Translations under genes and position numbers: made by a program
Assembly: GCF_018320785.1 (NCBI RefSeq)
Contig: NC_054872.1
Span: forward strand, 42,892,551-42,956,550
Length of the DNA: 64,000 nt
Reading direction: 5' to 3'
From: Cheilinus undulatus
Lineage: Eukaryota; Chordata; Actinopteri; Labriformes; Labridae
The notes under the pieces: model-generated
Told to the model about the DNA's origin: nothing
The model's database searches: none
The model's input: only the letters and a program-made list of their open reading frames with translations
Shown here: positions 12,101 to 27,100 of the stretch, piece after piece
How positions within the stretch are numbered: the first letter of the stretch is position 1
Layout: each line of letters starts with the position of its first letter

Positions 12101-15100
12101 ATTAAACACCAAAGGATAAGAGAGGTTAAATGATTTGTAGGGTGGCACTTTCAGATGCAAAGATGCACAGCAAGCAAAGCAGCTGTCAATATCCTGTCTG
12201 ACTGGCTTTGCACTTTGTGTGTGAAGCAATAAAAACCTGGGCTGGGATTGAATGGATGACAACAAAAGTGAATGAACCCTGAACACACCAATCTAGAGGT
12301 ACAAAGAAACAATAGTTTATTCTAGCAGGTCTATGAGACTGTGCTTTCCATTCAGTAGCTGTAAAAGAGTAAATTTACCTCATCACAACATGCTAGATCA
12401 AAAACATGTTTTTATGGTAATGTGAAGCGGTTATAGGCTGTATGAAAGATATAGTACACCTGAATACATGCATGTTAAATGCAGCAAGGGGAGACAAAAT
12501 TACTAGGATCTCCTTTTACATCAAAAGGCCCAGTGCAGGTATGGGAATCCTTGTGCTACAATTTACTTCTGCATACTTTACTCACTTAACCTGATCCGTC
12601 TTATATTGTGGTGCTGTCTTAGGAAAAGAAGGCATTTACTGTAAACCAAGTCTACTTGTAAAAATAAAGTACCTGGGGAACTGGTCACAATTTGCAGAAT
12701 ATGCAGCATGCTTAATTTGCTATTGCTACACTCAGTTCTTGGTGAAAGAAGACAAGATTAGTGCTGTCAAATGATTAAAATTTTTAATCAGATTAATCAC
12801 AGGGTTGCTGCGGATTAATGTTGGTTATTCATGATTAAATATCATTCATTTTTAATATATATTAATCGCATTTCATTTTGCATAAGCAAACAGACTCAAG
12901 AAAGAAGACAGTTCCATCTTGTTTTTTTTGTACTCAAATTTCCCATCAAGAGGGCCAACGTGCTGTTTAGTGTCTTCCATATCAAGTTGGTTGGTCACTA
13001 CCAGATCAATGGCCCATTTGCGCATGCGCGGTGGCATGCTCGATAGTAACCCTACTTGGACAAACTCCCCGAAATGCATTGCCAGAGACGTTTCAGGGAT
13101 GTTGAGTCATTCTGCGCTATAGATGGGTTAATTGCGTTAAAATTTTTATCAGATTAATCATGATGATGGATTAATCCACATTAACGTGTCAATTTTGACA
13201 GCCCTAGACAAGATATATCCATTGGAAAGCCCTGCAAATGGCACACTGTATATCCAATTAGAATGAAGATAGATGCAATGTATTTTTCTCACAAACTCCA
13301 GCGCACACCAGCATAGGGTTTGGTATCTTTTATTTTTTCCAAAACCAGTGCTAAATCAATACTTTCAAAAGATGCAGATGCCTAAACAGTCTTTTAAAAG
13401 AAAAAAAGGGTTTCAAAAGTCTACAGCTGAATAAAAGCTGTCTCATATCATAAACTCAAAAACCACTCAAAAGAGCACAGACCTCCGCCATTAGCTCTAT
13501 CTACCAATAGTAAAGAATCCTTTAAAAAATTCCTGGATCCAGACGGTGATCTGGATCACTTCCAAAATCTAATCAGTTCTTCCTTATGCCATTTCTGATA
13601 TTTCCTGAAAATTTCATCAAAATCCATCCTCAACTTTTTGAGTTTTGTTGCTAACAAACTAACAAACAAACTAACTAACTAACCAATAAACCCTGACGAT
13701 TACATAACCTCCTTGGTGGAGGTAACTATTCAGAAATAAGATATCAATTGAGCATGAAAGTAAAGGAAACATGTGTCACTTCTTGGGATGGTGGAGTATC
13801 AAAATGAAGAACCAAAATCTTTATTATAATTCAGTGCAGAAAGTATTGGATGTGTTGGTACCAGATTTCAATACTCATCCCTAAACCTGCGTCTGTGACT
13901 TAAACAATAACAGGCATGTCTATGCTGGTGACAGACTGTATACAAGGCCAGTGCAGTTATGAGCACCAGGATGGGATGCTGCTGATAGTAAAACACTCAC
14001 TAAAGATTTGCTATGTGTAACATCTTCTTCCAGTGTCATCCCAGTTTGTCTGTGATGGCAGCAGCATCACCTGTAGCCTTTGATATATGCTGGGGACACA
14101 GACTGTTTTTTGCACAGTGCGTAGTTCTCCAGCTACAAATATAATTTATCAGACAGGATTTTCTTTTAAATTAGTCAGAAGAATGATAAAATTTGTACGT
14201 TTGTTTTGGAAGAGACAACGCAGAACTTTAAGCATTCAAGTTATGTAACGAAAAAAGCATGTTGCATGTGCACATCCCAGTTGCAGTGGTTTAACGTTGT
14301 TAAACATATGTGCTAATACTGATCATCCCTAAATTCATGGCAACCACTTTTCTAAAATAAGCAAATTCTACACTGCAAGCTGCAAAAATAAAGAGGGTTG
14401 GTGGAGAGCACGTGACTTATTTAGTGTTGTAAAAGGACAAAATAGGATATGCAATGTAAAAATGATATTTACCATATTACCATCTTAATTTTTCTTTGTC
14501 ACAATGTTAGCACTAAACATAGTACACAGGTATACAGACAGCTGAGGAGAATTGGAAGATAGCTACTCCTGCACTTTTTTGATCTTAAGTATTACACAAA
14601 TGTACTTTCAACCAGACGTTGGACTACACTTACAGTAGTAACAATTGTCTCCAATACTATTTGCCTCCCGGCAAAAATCATCAGTGTTGCTGTGTAAATC
14701 ACATATCAAATTTCACAAAATGTACACTGATCCATGAGGTAGGTAATGAAATTATTCAAAACCAAAGATACAAAGCTTTGACAAGCTGTTGGTACAAGAC
14801 AAGGCCAGGCCCCAGCATCTTCACTGCCAGACTCCTATCTTACAAAGTGAATGGTACTAAAATAGTCATTAATATGGTTTAACTAACTGTAAACCTGATT
14901 TCCATTTTCACAGGATAAACGGGTGTCTAGTTCTGCTTGCTTGATGTCTAATTTAAACAGGCCCATCTAGATAAATGATTCACTTAATTTAGTCTTACTT
15001 CACAGTGCAGGAAGCACCTGTGTGTCTGTTTATTAGAGCTGCAACTCTGCAGTGTTTTCTTTAGCAACAAACCATGCTTCAAGCCAAATGTGAAGTCTCT

Positions 15101-18100
15101 TGTTTTAAAGTTTCATTCAATATTTGAGGCGTCTAATGAAACACCTGATGGGAAGTTCTTCTGGAGAGTCAGCATGGATCTTTAAAGATTACAAATACAC
15201 CACTATTAACAAGCAGGAGTAAACAAGCCATAAATTAATAACAAAGATACAATATCATTCATCAGAGAAAAGATGCACATATTTAAAGCTGAACGATATG
15301 AGGGCTTTTGTTTTTATACCCCGCTGACTTCTATTTTTTAAAACAGATTGGAGAACCCGCCAGGGGACAACGAAAGGAGCCAGACAAGACAATCTTTCAA
15401 CAAGTGAGTTTTTAAAAATTCCATTTAACATCTTCATAAAACTTTAGGTATGTTATTAGCAGTTATGAACACAGATTATAATAGAATGTTATTATAGCCC
15501 ATGTTTCTCTCTGTCTATTTAAATAAAAGAATGGAGCATTGTGCCTCACATACAGCTTCTAAAATTAAGCCATTGAACAAGCAAGTATATTCAAACTGTA
15601 CCAGAACAAAAGACAGTAATAACAAAGAAACCCTCTCAACAAAGCATTTTTGGCACAATCTAGAAAGCTGGCTAAAAGAATTAACATTTCTTTCTGCTAA
15701 TATTTGTGATGCTTACCCTTCAGTTTTTCAGACAAACACTTGGTTGTGCTGTTAGAAAAGACAAATGACAAATGAAATGGCTCCGCCAGCATTATCAATG
15801 CTGATGTTTTTCTATATGCAATTTTATCTCTCTTTATGTGCTACACTCCTCTGTCCTGAAAGAGGCCCTTGATGCTGTTGGCTGACTTCCTGTTATGGGA
15901 AGCTTTTCATCGCAAACAGGCTATCATTCAACATCCGTTAACAGAAAACAATCTTGATCTTTTGCTTCCAAGAAATGATAGACTCCTCTCTAAGCAGCTT
16001 TTCTTGGCTAAACCCCTTGAGAACGTGGATTCTCAGCAACTTTCAAGATGTGTCAGAAAATATCAATACATTCAATCAATTCCAATCTGCAAAGGCTTGT
16101 TTATCTACTTCTCACAACCTGCAACAACTCAAGGTTTAAAGCAGAAATATGCAGGTCCTGCCAACACTCGCCTTACATATTCTAACAGTGAAGTGATGAC
16201 TGGTTTAAAAAATTGAGAATCAAAAATGATCAATGAAAAACAAACTCCTTTCACTTCCCAAATACAAATGAATAAATGAAAAATGGGGCTGATAAATTGG
16301 GGAAAAATAATGTTACAGGCCTTGTAATCTGTTCCTGCTTTTTCTTCTTTAATACAAACATAAAATCAATAAGATGAAAAATGAAATGTTTTTCTTTTCT
16401 TTTCTGAAACAAAAACAGGATGCTAAAAATGGAAATCAATTAAATAGAAATTAAAAACAAGAAACAGAAAATGAGAGACAGAAGATGAAAACAAAGAAAA
16501 AATGGTTGGTATTTTATTCATAGTTTGATACTCTATTTAATATTGGAACTACCTGAGGGTAGCTTTTTTGTATTTTGCTACTGAATTTCAAACTGACAGT
16601 TTGGACGCATCTTCTTTCTTGATTTTTTATTTCTTATTACAAAATAAAAATCCATTAGCCAGCAGAACACTGTCCATCTTGCTTTAATGTTTCTCTACTT
16701 CTTTCTGCAGAGCGGTGTGCACAGTTTTCAGCACTTGGCTCTCGGAATACCCTGAGGACTTTAAGGGTTTGGGAGAGCCCTCTCGCCTGCTGCGCCTGGC
16801 TCCCCTCCTCCCCCAGGACTCATCATCTGCAGCCGACCTCCGTGCTCGGTTCCTCAGGATAGCAGAGGAGCTCAGCGAGAAAGCACTGCTCCCCGATGCC
16901 CATAAAGGTTACTTTAACTTGAATTAAATTAGGCAGGGTTTTTCTGTAGAAGTGTTCTTGTTTCACAGTGTAAATGTAAAAATTAGGGCTATGAAAGACA
17001 AAAAATTAAGAAAAAGGTGATTTTTAAAATTTATGCAAAGAAATTGCATCAAATTGTACACAAGAAATATTTCCAGTCCATTTGCATGTGCAAGTAAGAA
17101 CTTAAAGCACCTGTTGTGTTAATTTTGACTAAATACCTGCAACAATCCGAAACCTGGGCGTCATCCTGGACTCCACCCTCTCCTTCCAGTCCCACATAAA
17201 GTCTGTCACCAAATCTGCCTTCTATCATCTCAAGAACATCTCCAGACTCCGACCATCACTCCCTGATTCTGTGGCTGAAACACTCATTCATGCTTTCATA
17301 ACCTCCCGCCTGGACTACTGTAATGGAATCCTGTCTGGAGTTCCCAGCAAAACCCTGGACAGGCTTCAGTACGTCCAAAACTCTGCAGCTAGAGTTCTCA
17401 CCCGCACTAGACCCTGGCAACACATCACTCCGACCCTCATCCACCTCCACTGGCTCCCTATCAAGTCCCGTATCAACTATAAAGTCCTCCTCCTCACATA
17501 CAAATCTCTCCATGCTCTGGCTCCCCAGTACCTTTCTGATCTCCTCCATCCATACACACCATCCCGCAACCTTCGATCTTCAGACACCGGCCTACTTTCC
17601 ATGCCCAAAACCAAACTCCGAACCTATGGAGACAGAGCCATCAGTGCTGCAGCTCCCACCCTCTGGAACACTCTTCCTGCAGACATTCGTAGCGCTCCAT
17701 CTCTGGACATTTTCAAAAAACGTCTCAAGCACCACCTGTTCACCACAGCCTACAGTCTTCACTAAACCACCCCTTACACTCATCCTACCCCTCACATAGT
17801 TTGTCCATGTCTATGTGTTCCTGTAAAGCGTCCTTGGGTTTCTTGAAAGGCGCTATATAAATTCAAGATATTATTATTATTATTATTATTAACATTACCA
17901 ATAGCTTAAACTATACTTTATGTTTTTTTTGTTTGTTTGTTTGTTTTTTTTTTGTTTTTTTTTTTTTAGATTTATTTTTGGGCATTTTTGTGCCTTTATT
18001 AGATAGAGGAGGACAGTGGAGAGAGTCAGAAACAGGGTCAAGAGGGGGGAGAGACATGCAGCGAAGGGCCTCAGGCCGGATTTGAACCCGTGCCACCCAC

Positions 18101-21100
18101 ATACATGGGGAGTGCCTTTAACCACTGGGCCACCTGCTCCCGTACTTTGTGTTTTTAAGCAATTTAGCAAGTATTTGCATGCTAAAATGCTATATAGCAA
18201 TATTACACACTATAACCGAAGAGCATGAGCATGTTTGAAGTATAATGGCAAGCTTAATGCAGTCTAAGTGTTAGCATTTAGCTGAAAAACACAGTTGTGT
18301 TTGAGAATCAGCTTCAGTTCCACTGGCACTGAATATTAATCTTGTTTTCCCTCATCTACTAATCCCAAGGTCATGGGTGAAACAAATTTTCATCTCAAGA
18401 TAATAAAATGAGATCCAATTTCCTTGTTTCCTGTGATAACAAAATAACTAAGCTGTTATCTTGAAAGAGCCACCTCTCTCTTTATCACCTTTTTTCACTT
18501 TACATAGTGTAGTATAACATCAGGCAGCGCTAAGATAACCTGATCCTTGCAGCAGAAGGACGGCAGAGGCTTATGGGGCCTATAAACAAAGGTGTGCTTT
18601 ATGTTTTGAATGCACAGTTTTATGGAGCAGCTTCTCTCTTTGCAGATCAGACCGGTTTCACCAGCTCTCCTCCTAATGCCTCCAAGTTTGAACCCACCAG
18701 CATCCTGGGCTTCCCTGCAGCACTCATCGCAGAGCAGCTCACCAAAATAGAGACAGTGAGTTTTGTTAAATAAATGCATGTGTAAAAACGACCTCAGAAA
18801 TGTTTTGTTGTTTATGCATCCTCGTTTGTCTTATCAGGAGCTGTTTGTACGTCTGGTCCCATACCACTGCCTGGGCTCACTATGGTCTCAGAGGGACAAA
18901 AAAGGGAGGGAAGGTGTTTGTTGGTCTGTCCGGGCCACCGTACGTCAATTCAACAAACTGGCTAATGCAGTTTTAGCATCCTGCCTTTGTCCTACAAAGC
19001 TGCGCAGCCAGCAAAGAGCCCGACTGTTGGAGAAATGGATCAGTGTGGCAGAGGTCAGTATGCATTATCGAAAGTCAAAGCTGTAAAAAATTTGATTTTT
19101 TTGTGAGTTTAACAAGCGAGAGTTTAAATAAATAGGATATATCTTAAAAGAAAATTGTTAACAGTGTGTCAGCTGGGAATTTAAGCCTTTCAAAACCCTC
19201 AACTGTGGCTTTTCCAACAATAAACTCCCTTTAATCCCCTAAATATAATCCTGTTCTCAGCTCTGACTGTGCAAATACCATCAGAAATTCACAGTTTGCC
19301 TGGATTCTGTTGTGACTATACAGCAAATTTACTCCATTTCATTGCTTAGAGAAAAAAACACAAAATTACTTCATCAAGGGATCTTTCTTAGACACAAGTA
19401 CATATGATTGCAAACCTAATTTGACAGTGTAACTGCAGAGAGTGTTTAAATCAGCACATTCTGGCATTAAGAGTAGACTTACAAGTCCAGTTCTCTTTAA
19501 GGGAGGGAGTAGGAAATGTACCCTGTATGAACAGTACGTACCAGTGATGTGCTGAGTCACACAAATGTGAGTTACAACCTCAAGGCAAACAGTAAAGGTT
19601 TAAAGCTGCTTAAAAAATGCCCGCATTATAGAAGAGAAATGTGGATTACCGAGCCCTGTATGACTGTTATGGTAATTTTTCACAACACAAGTTTCTTTTA
19701 AAATATTGAAGACCTCACAGCTTCAACAGAATCGTCTCAAACACTCACCCACACCCAAACACAAACACATAAACATCCTGTCCTGGGTTATTATGGTCAC
19801 ATGAGCAATTTAACTTGCCAAGTCTCTTTATCAGTGAATAAAACACAGTCTCCAGTATTCCTGTATGAGAGCTGCGTGTATCATCACACACTCATAACAC
19901 AAACTCGTATACGCTAACACAAACTTGTACACACTAAATCCTCTTTGGCAGGAAACCAGTGATGCTTCTCTTTGCCAAAGTGGCGTCCTGAGCATCTCCC
20001 AGGTTTCTTTTTGGACAAACCTCTTTCGCAGTATACATTATTCAGTCCTCCAGGCCGACACTGTAACTGAATACCAGCCAGATACACACCCACAGGTGTT
20101 CTCAGTTACAGTGTGGCTGTGTGTATGTGTGCATACAAATGAGTTCATTCATCCTTGTGTGCTTCAACAGGAGTGCAGAGCCAGGAAGAACTTCTCATCG
20201 CTGTATGCCATCGTGTCGGCCCTGCAGAGTAACCCCATCCACCGGCTCAGGAGGACGTGGCAGGAAACTGACAGGTCTGCAGCTGAACAATGCTCAGCAT
20301 TACAAAGGAATTACAAATCAACAGTCCTTTGATATCATTTTAATAGTGCTGATTTAATCAACAAAAAACATGATGAAAACGACTGTACACCACCTTTCTC
20401 CCAAGAAGACAAGCCTATGACAAGCTAGAAATAGATCTTAATTGATAAAAACTTCGACCAAAAATGTGTTTGGGTCTTGATAAAGTCCCTGTAAAGTGAA
20501 ATCCTAACTTAGCCGATGTCACTTGCTTCATTGAAAGTTTACATCCAGTTTCATGCTGTGTTTTTGTTCATTGTCAGTCAAATTTCCCGAATCTATGAGC
20601 TACGATGGCTTACAGGTCATTGGAAGCATCATAACAGAGATTTGTGCCAGAAAACAGTAAGTATAATCCCCAACTTCTCTCTCTGCCCTGGCACAAAGCA
20701 AGGCAGCTGTGCTGCCATCTGAAGCCTTTTTTTTGTTTGTTTTAATTTAAATACAAGAGAATCGTATTGTATATATTTCTTGTGAGTGGGCGCTGCTTCA
20801 GCTCATTTAACGACACGCCCACACCATCGCAGAGCAGATATTACTACCTAATTTTTCATGATTTTGAAGCTTAATTTTATAAACAGAGATGTTTTTCAAG
20901 ACTGAAATTTGGCCTGGTGGTTCATAATACTTAGCCTGTCACACAAAACAAACTTGAAAAAATAATTTTATCACTTTACAGGGACTTTAATGAAAGTAGG
21001 AAACTAGAAGTGACTAAAGCCCAAAGCACACGTATCGCAACCTCATGTGGTGTCTTATGACACCTCAGATGCCATCCCTAGCACACACCAATAGCAGCAC

Positions 21101-24100
21101 GTCATTGGTCAAACTCTCCACAAGCTACTGCCAGGCCAGGGGCTTGATACCAGAGCTGAGAGCCTGCTCGGGGGCTTGCCTCCCCGCCTAAGTGGGTTAT
21201 GATGGGAACAGTGGTATTTATGAGAGGTTTTGATCATTTTTTTTTTCTGTGCTCTCAAACGAAGCAGCTACTCAGCAGCGAGATGGACAAAGAGTAATCA
21301 GGGCAGTTATTTGGACGACGCTGGTTTGTTTTGGACATAAATGTTAGTGCCAAGCTATCAAACATTCAGAATCCATCATAGCAGGGGTTAGTTGAGCGTG
21401 TGTATGCAATCGTATGCAAACAGGTGTTGAAAGTAAGGAAGCTTTTGTGTACTTTTACTGTTTTTGAGGTAGTTTATGAACTGTTTTTACTTTCATGTTC
21501 ATATATTATGGGGGGGTGATCATACCTAACAAAATTTTATGAAGCATCCTTAACAAAATAAAAATAAAACCTATGGATTAATTTACGATAAAATGAGATC
21601 TGACCATTAACTGTGTGAAACTGGCTGGTTGGCTCATTTTCATATGCATATTGAAAGAATGACTCCCATTTCAAGTAAAATTCACTTCTGTGTTGCACTT
21701 AACTATGTGCCTTTAATTAAAACATCTTGGGTAAATTCTAATTGACACAACTGTACTTTGCTTGAGTACAAGATTCTTGTTCTCTTTCGATCCCTGTATG
21801 CAAAATAGTGCAACAGAGAGAGCACAAGCTGTTAGGTTTTGTGACTGTGGTTCTTCTGTGTATGCCAGGGGCAGTATTTGGAACAAAAACGCCTTTGAAT
21901 GGTTGAAAACTCTGTGAACTCCAGCTGCTGCTGCAGGAGCCATTCAGATGTTTAACTGATTAAAGTGCCTGTGTGGCATTTTGAATTCGGCCCATGTGGA
22001 TTTAACTTAAACCCGACCTTGTTTGAGTTTTTTTCTTTGGAGGAAAAAATTTACTGAGACATTTATAGCTATTCAGCTAAAACGATTGAAATATGACTTG
22101 TGGTCCATTTGCCCAGCCCTTGGACCTGCCACTTTATAGCTTCAGGCAGCATTACAGGAAGTTGCTGTCACCCTCAGGAGACTTTATTTATTCAGCACCT
22201 AGCAACTTTCTAAATAAATCTGAAGTAGACCTCATAAAGAAGCAGAAGTAAAAAAATCTGTCATCAGACTATTAAGAGAAAATGCCATGTCAGCAGTGTT
22301 GTCCTCAAAACAAGCAAGCCAAGCCATTTTCTGTCAGCATTTGTCTGAATCAGTCAAATATATTCTGTTTATCTTATTTAACATATTAATGGATTTTTCC
22401 ATCAGTGTTGTTACTTAAATACCAGAATCAGAAACAGCTTTTTTGATCCCTTTTCCCCACTCAGACAAGGAATCAGGAAACTTTGCTCCTCATGCACAAG
22501 CATTAAACATCAAATATTACTCCATTAAACTGCTATCTATTTGACCCTGCAAAACTACAAAACATTAGAGTCTTTCATACATATCCTTATCCTCAGATTA
22601 AGCTTTTACAAGACATCTTTGACACCTGGTTTTAGCTTTAAGGTACACTGAGTTAAGCTTTTTGCACTAAAATGCCTGTATCCATTATAATTGACTACAA
22701 CTTGAGTTCTTACATTATCTCAGATATTAACAACAGTTTTCATAGCAGAGTAATTCTAAAATCCTGTAGCTGTAATGATGCATTTCTTGTCACAGTGGCT
22801 TCCATAACAGAGCAGCTATGATGGATATTGTTTTTATTGCTGTCAAATGTTGTGTCAAAGATCGCTAAATAAGGGACTGTGATCTGCTTGTGGAAGCTAC
22901 ATTTTTGTTGCTATATTTCATTCATTTTTTTGCAGCATAAATGTGATATGCATGATTATTTTTTGCCCCTGGCCCCATGTTCTCTCACCTAAGCTCCCCC
23001 CATAACACAGAACTCCAGCCCCCAACCCATTGTCCCCGATAATGGGGATGGCCCCACAAGGTCAAGTAGAGACCAGATCAGTGACTTACTTCTTGTTTGA
23101 TTCAAGGACTCTGTGAATTTAAGATTGCAATCCATATGTGTTTACTAAACAGTAGACCAGTAATTTGGTTTCGTAGATGTATTGTGGATAATGAGGAAGA
23201 AAAGCTGTTAAAAAATGACTTCCTGGTTAATACTGTAAGCTACTCGCAAAACATCTTGAGAACGCTTACAGCACAAACCAAGAAGTCCGGTTTTAACAGT
23301 GTTTCTCGAACATTATCTGAAATCAGTTCATGAAATGAAAACGGGGGTAAGAGCACCTTCTCGAGTGCAGCAATGAAAGTGGGTGGACCTGATCAGTGCA
23401 TCTCTTCTTGTCATCTGTTGTTATTGTTTTGATTGAGAATCTCCTGGCAGTGGAATGTACAGTGTGTGTTTTTAATACTGTGGAAATATCAATCACTTAT
23501 ACTGTAAATCAACCCACTGTTTGTGCCACTTGACAGGGAGGCGATGAAGAGATACGAGGAGCTGTCAGAAATCTTCTCAGACAAAGACAACTACTCACAA
23601 AGCAGAGAACTCCTGAAGGAGGTGAGTTACTGTCAATACTGAAATACCACTCTACAATTAATGAAAATTCACCATATTATACACTTTTAAACAGTCTGGG
23701 ATGTAAAAAGGGAACAAAGCTCTGATTAACGACACTCTTTACATGATAGAGTTTGAACAGAGCAGGTTCGGTGAGAAATTTGATCTCATGTTTACGGGAT
23801 GCAGCCACTCTATAGGTCATGAGCATTAACCAACTTTCTTTTCTTAAGGTTTCTGCTGAAACTTCACGTCTAGATTAGCAGTTCTTTAAATGTCTTGCCA
23901 TATGACCATGTTTCTTAATGATAAAACTAAGAGGTTGAAGAAGCAACCTCTTGTATTGGGAAACTTCCACTTTGATATTTCAAACATTGGGTTGCTGTGT
24001 TTAGATCACTTATTGAAACTCAACAGCTTCTCTGATAATTTGAACTTGTTACAGAGCTATTTTTACTCAGATCTGTGTTGAGCTGGTTACTTTTACTGCT

Positions 24101-27100
24101 CATCTGTTTGCTGCTTGGCTATAAAAAACTTCTGATACTCATTCTTCCTCACTTTCACCCTTTCACTTCAAACGCTTAGTCAACACATGAAAATGTAAGA
24201 AAAAGAAAGACAACATAAGTATTTCTTTCAAACTTGATTACTTATACCAGTGCTCTTAACTCAATAACATCAGAGGTCTGGACCACATTTCATACATGAC
24301 AGTTTGACATGCTAGTTTTTAAGCATAAAAACGGAGTATGTCTCACGCTCTCTTCCTCTAATATCTTAGACTGTTTCGTGCTATCACAAAGAGTATGAAT
24401 TAGGGGATTCTTACAGACGACTAACAATCTAAAGTACACTACAATTCGAGGAGGCTGTCCTTTACATATGGTTGTATACTGCTGACATTCTCACAGTTAT
24501 AATCCTGGCATGGACTTGGCAAAACAGATGCTTGTCATTTTGGTTTATTTACAGTGGTAAAGCATGCAAACGCATACATACATGAATGAAAAATTCAGAG
24601 CAGAGGTTGATAGAAATTTGGTGTCACAGCAAAACATTCAGATCACTTCAAATTAAGACCCAACAACGACACCAAATGAAAAGTCAAGAGCTTGCCAAAG
24701 TTTTTACAAATTATCCTGAAGGATGCTAGTATCAACTTGGAAAGCAATTCATCCATATTAAAAGAAACTTTATAAAAATATATCATAAGCATTTGCTCAA
24801 GAGGATAATTGACAACATTAATGACTATAAAATAGATATTGTAAATAATTCTTTAAGTCTACAGCAACACTAGCAGCTCTTTTAGGCTGTTGTAGGTGAT
24901 AAGTTTAATAACAAATGTTTTGGTTAAACTGAGCACAAAAGCAGGGATGTAAGTATCCTGCCTTGGACTGGAAATTACATTTACATAGTAATTTTTACAG
25001 ATATTGACACTGAAATTTAAATGTAGTTCAGCCTTGATGAAATACAAATAAGGATATTTATCTCTTCAAAGTCTTAATACTTGCTTGCAAAAAGGCCATT
25101 ATGAGGAGCTGGTATAGAAGTGACACCCCCAGTTGTTTCAGATTGTAGAAGAAATATATTTCATGGAAAAACTGACCCTTTGTTTAAGAAACAGTTTAAG
25201 GACTCACAACTAGCTGGAGTAAATGGATGGGTTCCAAAACAAATAGGGGAAAGTTTGAAAATGAAGGAGGTTGCCCCCATGAAAAATGTAGTTAGGACAC
25301 TGTTTTTTTATGTTTGTCTGTGTATATTCTATCAAATTTTCTTAGACATTTGGCCCAGACTCAAAAATATCAACCTCATATTTGTGATAGAGAAAAAGTC
25401 TGCCCCTCTTCGAAATAAACAAAGCATCCTCTGGGGAAAATCAAACATAATGCCCACAGGGAACAGGACGGAGCCAGAATGCCCTAAGGGAACCCAGGTC
25501 TGCATAGTGAGGATTTACAAAATCCGCATACAAGGGCCCTGCTAGGGGGATTCGAACCAGGAACATTTGTGCTGTGAGGCAACAGTGCTAATCACCATAT
25601 CACCATGCAGCATATTAACTACCTTAAACTCCAAAAAGGTCAGCAAATCTAGTCTTTTTAGATGATACCTTAGGTGTGGGGAACACTGTTGAGTCTGATG
25701 GGTTAATGTCTCGGGTTGGAAAAATCCACCTTTAGGATAAATCTGGAAGAATCACATCTTGGATCAGTATCTCTCCAAAATTTAATCAGAATCTATCAGA
25801 GATTTTGATATATTTCAGTCCCTGTTGGCTGACATTGCTGTCTTCCTAGAGCCACCCAGCTAGGGCAGCTGTAAACAAAACACCTTTAAGATGCTGACAG
25901 CAAACATACTGAACACTTTTGTCTGTTAAGCCTCCAACTGCAGCTCTGAAAACCCCCATGACTCATATGCACTTTGACTGATATCTCACATCCTGGGGAC
26001 GAGCGTCCCGTAATTTGAACAGCAGAACTAGACATTTATTAATGCATCTGTCAAGTGCCACTACTGGACCACATTTATTAAATCCTATCTGCACAGGCTG
26101 AAGTCGAGCCTCATCCTCCTCAGCTGCAAACAGCATTTAGTGCTAGAGATTTATGACTGCTTTTAAGACCAGAAACCAGTCTAATCTGGTTGAGCACAAC
26201 TGCCCTTATTCTGTCAACACTTTCACTTCAGAGTGAGAAACCATCTGAAGACATACATTATATTTAGTTTGTGTCAAAGAGCTGGGGAAGTTGGCAGGAT
26301 TAGCTGTGTTTTGATTCGCTGTTATGGTGCAGTGCAGACATCAATACCTTTGCATTAGCTTGTGATTTTACCCATGATGCCCCCAAAGGAATTCATCCAA
26401 ACATTTGCTTTCATTCTGAACGCTTCACTCGGAGCTTTGAATCCAGAAAAACACCCTCGCCTTCTGTTGCCCTTTGATTCCTTTTGCAGTTACAGGCTTA
26501 CCTTCATCTCCCTGTTTGTCTCAAAATGACGACGACTAGCAGGCAGAGCGGAAGATGAATGATTCATAGTTACTGAAGGTTTAGAACAATAAATGTATTA
26601 AAAAGTATCACTGAAGAAGTTTGGCAGAATAGCACCTGAATATATGGAATTGTTACAACAGGATATGGTTCCTTTAGTGACACTCTACAAGTATCATGTC
26701 ATATAGATTAACTGAGCTGTGTCAGCTCTGTGGTTAAAGTTAAATCATGACAGGACAATGTCCTCTGATCTTTCACTAATAATAGTAATGTTTATTCAAA
26801 AGGAAAGGTGCGTATTAATCGCCAATACTAGTACAGGACAGAACTTTATAAATGTTTTCCCTGGTTAGTGTTGCTTAAAGACAAAAGTAAAACATGAGAA
26901 AGCTAGCAATAATATTGCATGTTAAATAACAACAGTCATGTTATAGCATAATGAGCATAACACTTTAAGTGACGTGAAATGGTGCAATTCTTAAAAGCAA
27001 CTTTGCACATAAAGTGCAACATAAAATATACACACTGTCAGGTCTGCAAACTTTCTGTCACAATTTCATGTGTAAATTGGAAGCATATTTCTTCACAAAG

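Noticed and set aside
15869..16216. 115-codon open frame on the + strand between rgl2 exons 4 and 5
   Set aside because: Composition is ordinary for AT-rich intron, no known family, and it does not fit the exon phases.
17256..17549. 97-codon minus-strand frame
   Set aside because: Antisense shadow of the L2-type LINE coding region.
17922..18142. Possible tRNA gene, from A-box and B-box-like sequence
   Set aside because: No cloverleaf or acceptor stem; the A-rich tail and four related copies show it is a SINE.
25120..25545. 141-codon open frame on the + strand in rgl2 intron 9
   Set aside because: No recognisable domain, no splice logic, and its 3' part runs towards a SINE fragment; taken as a chance frame.
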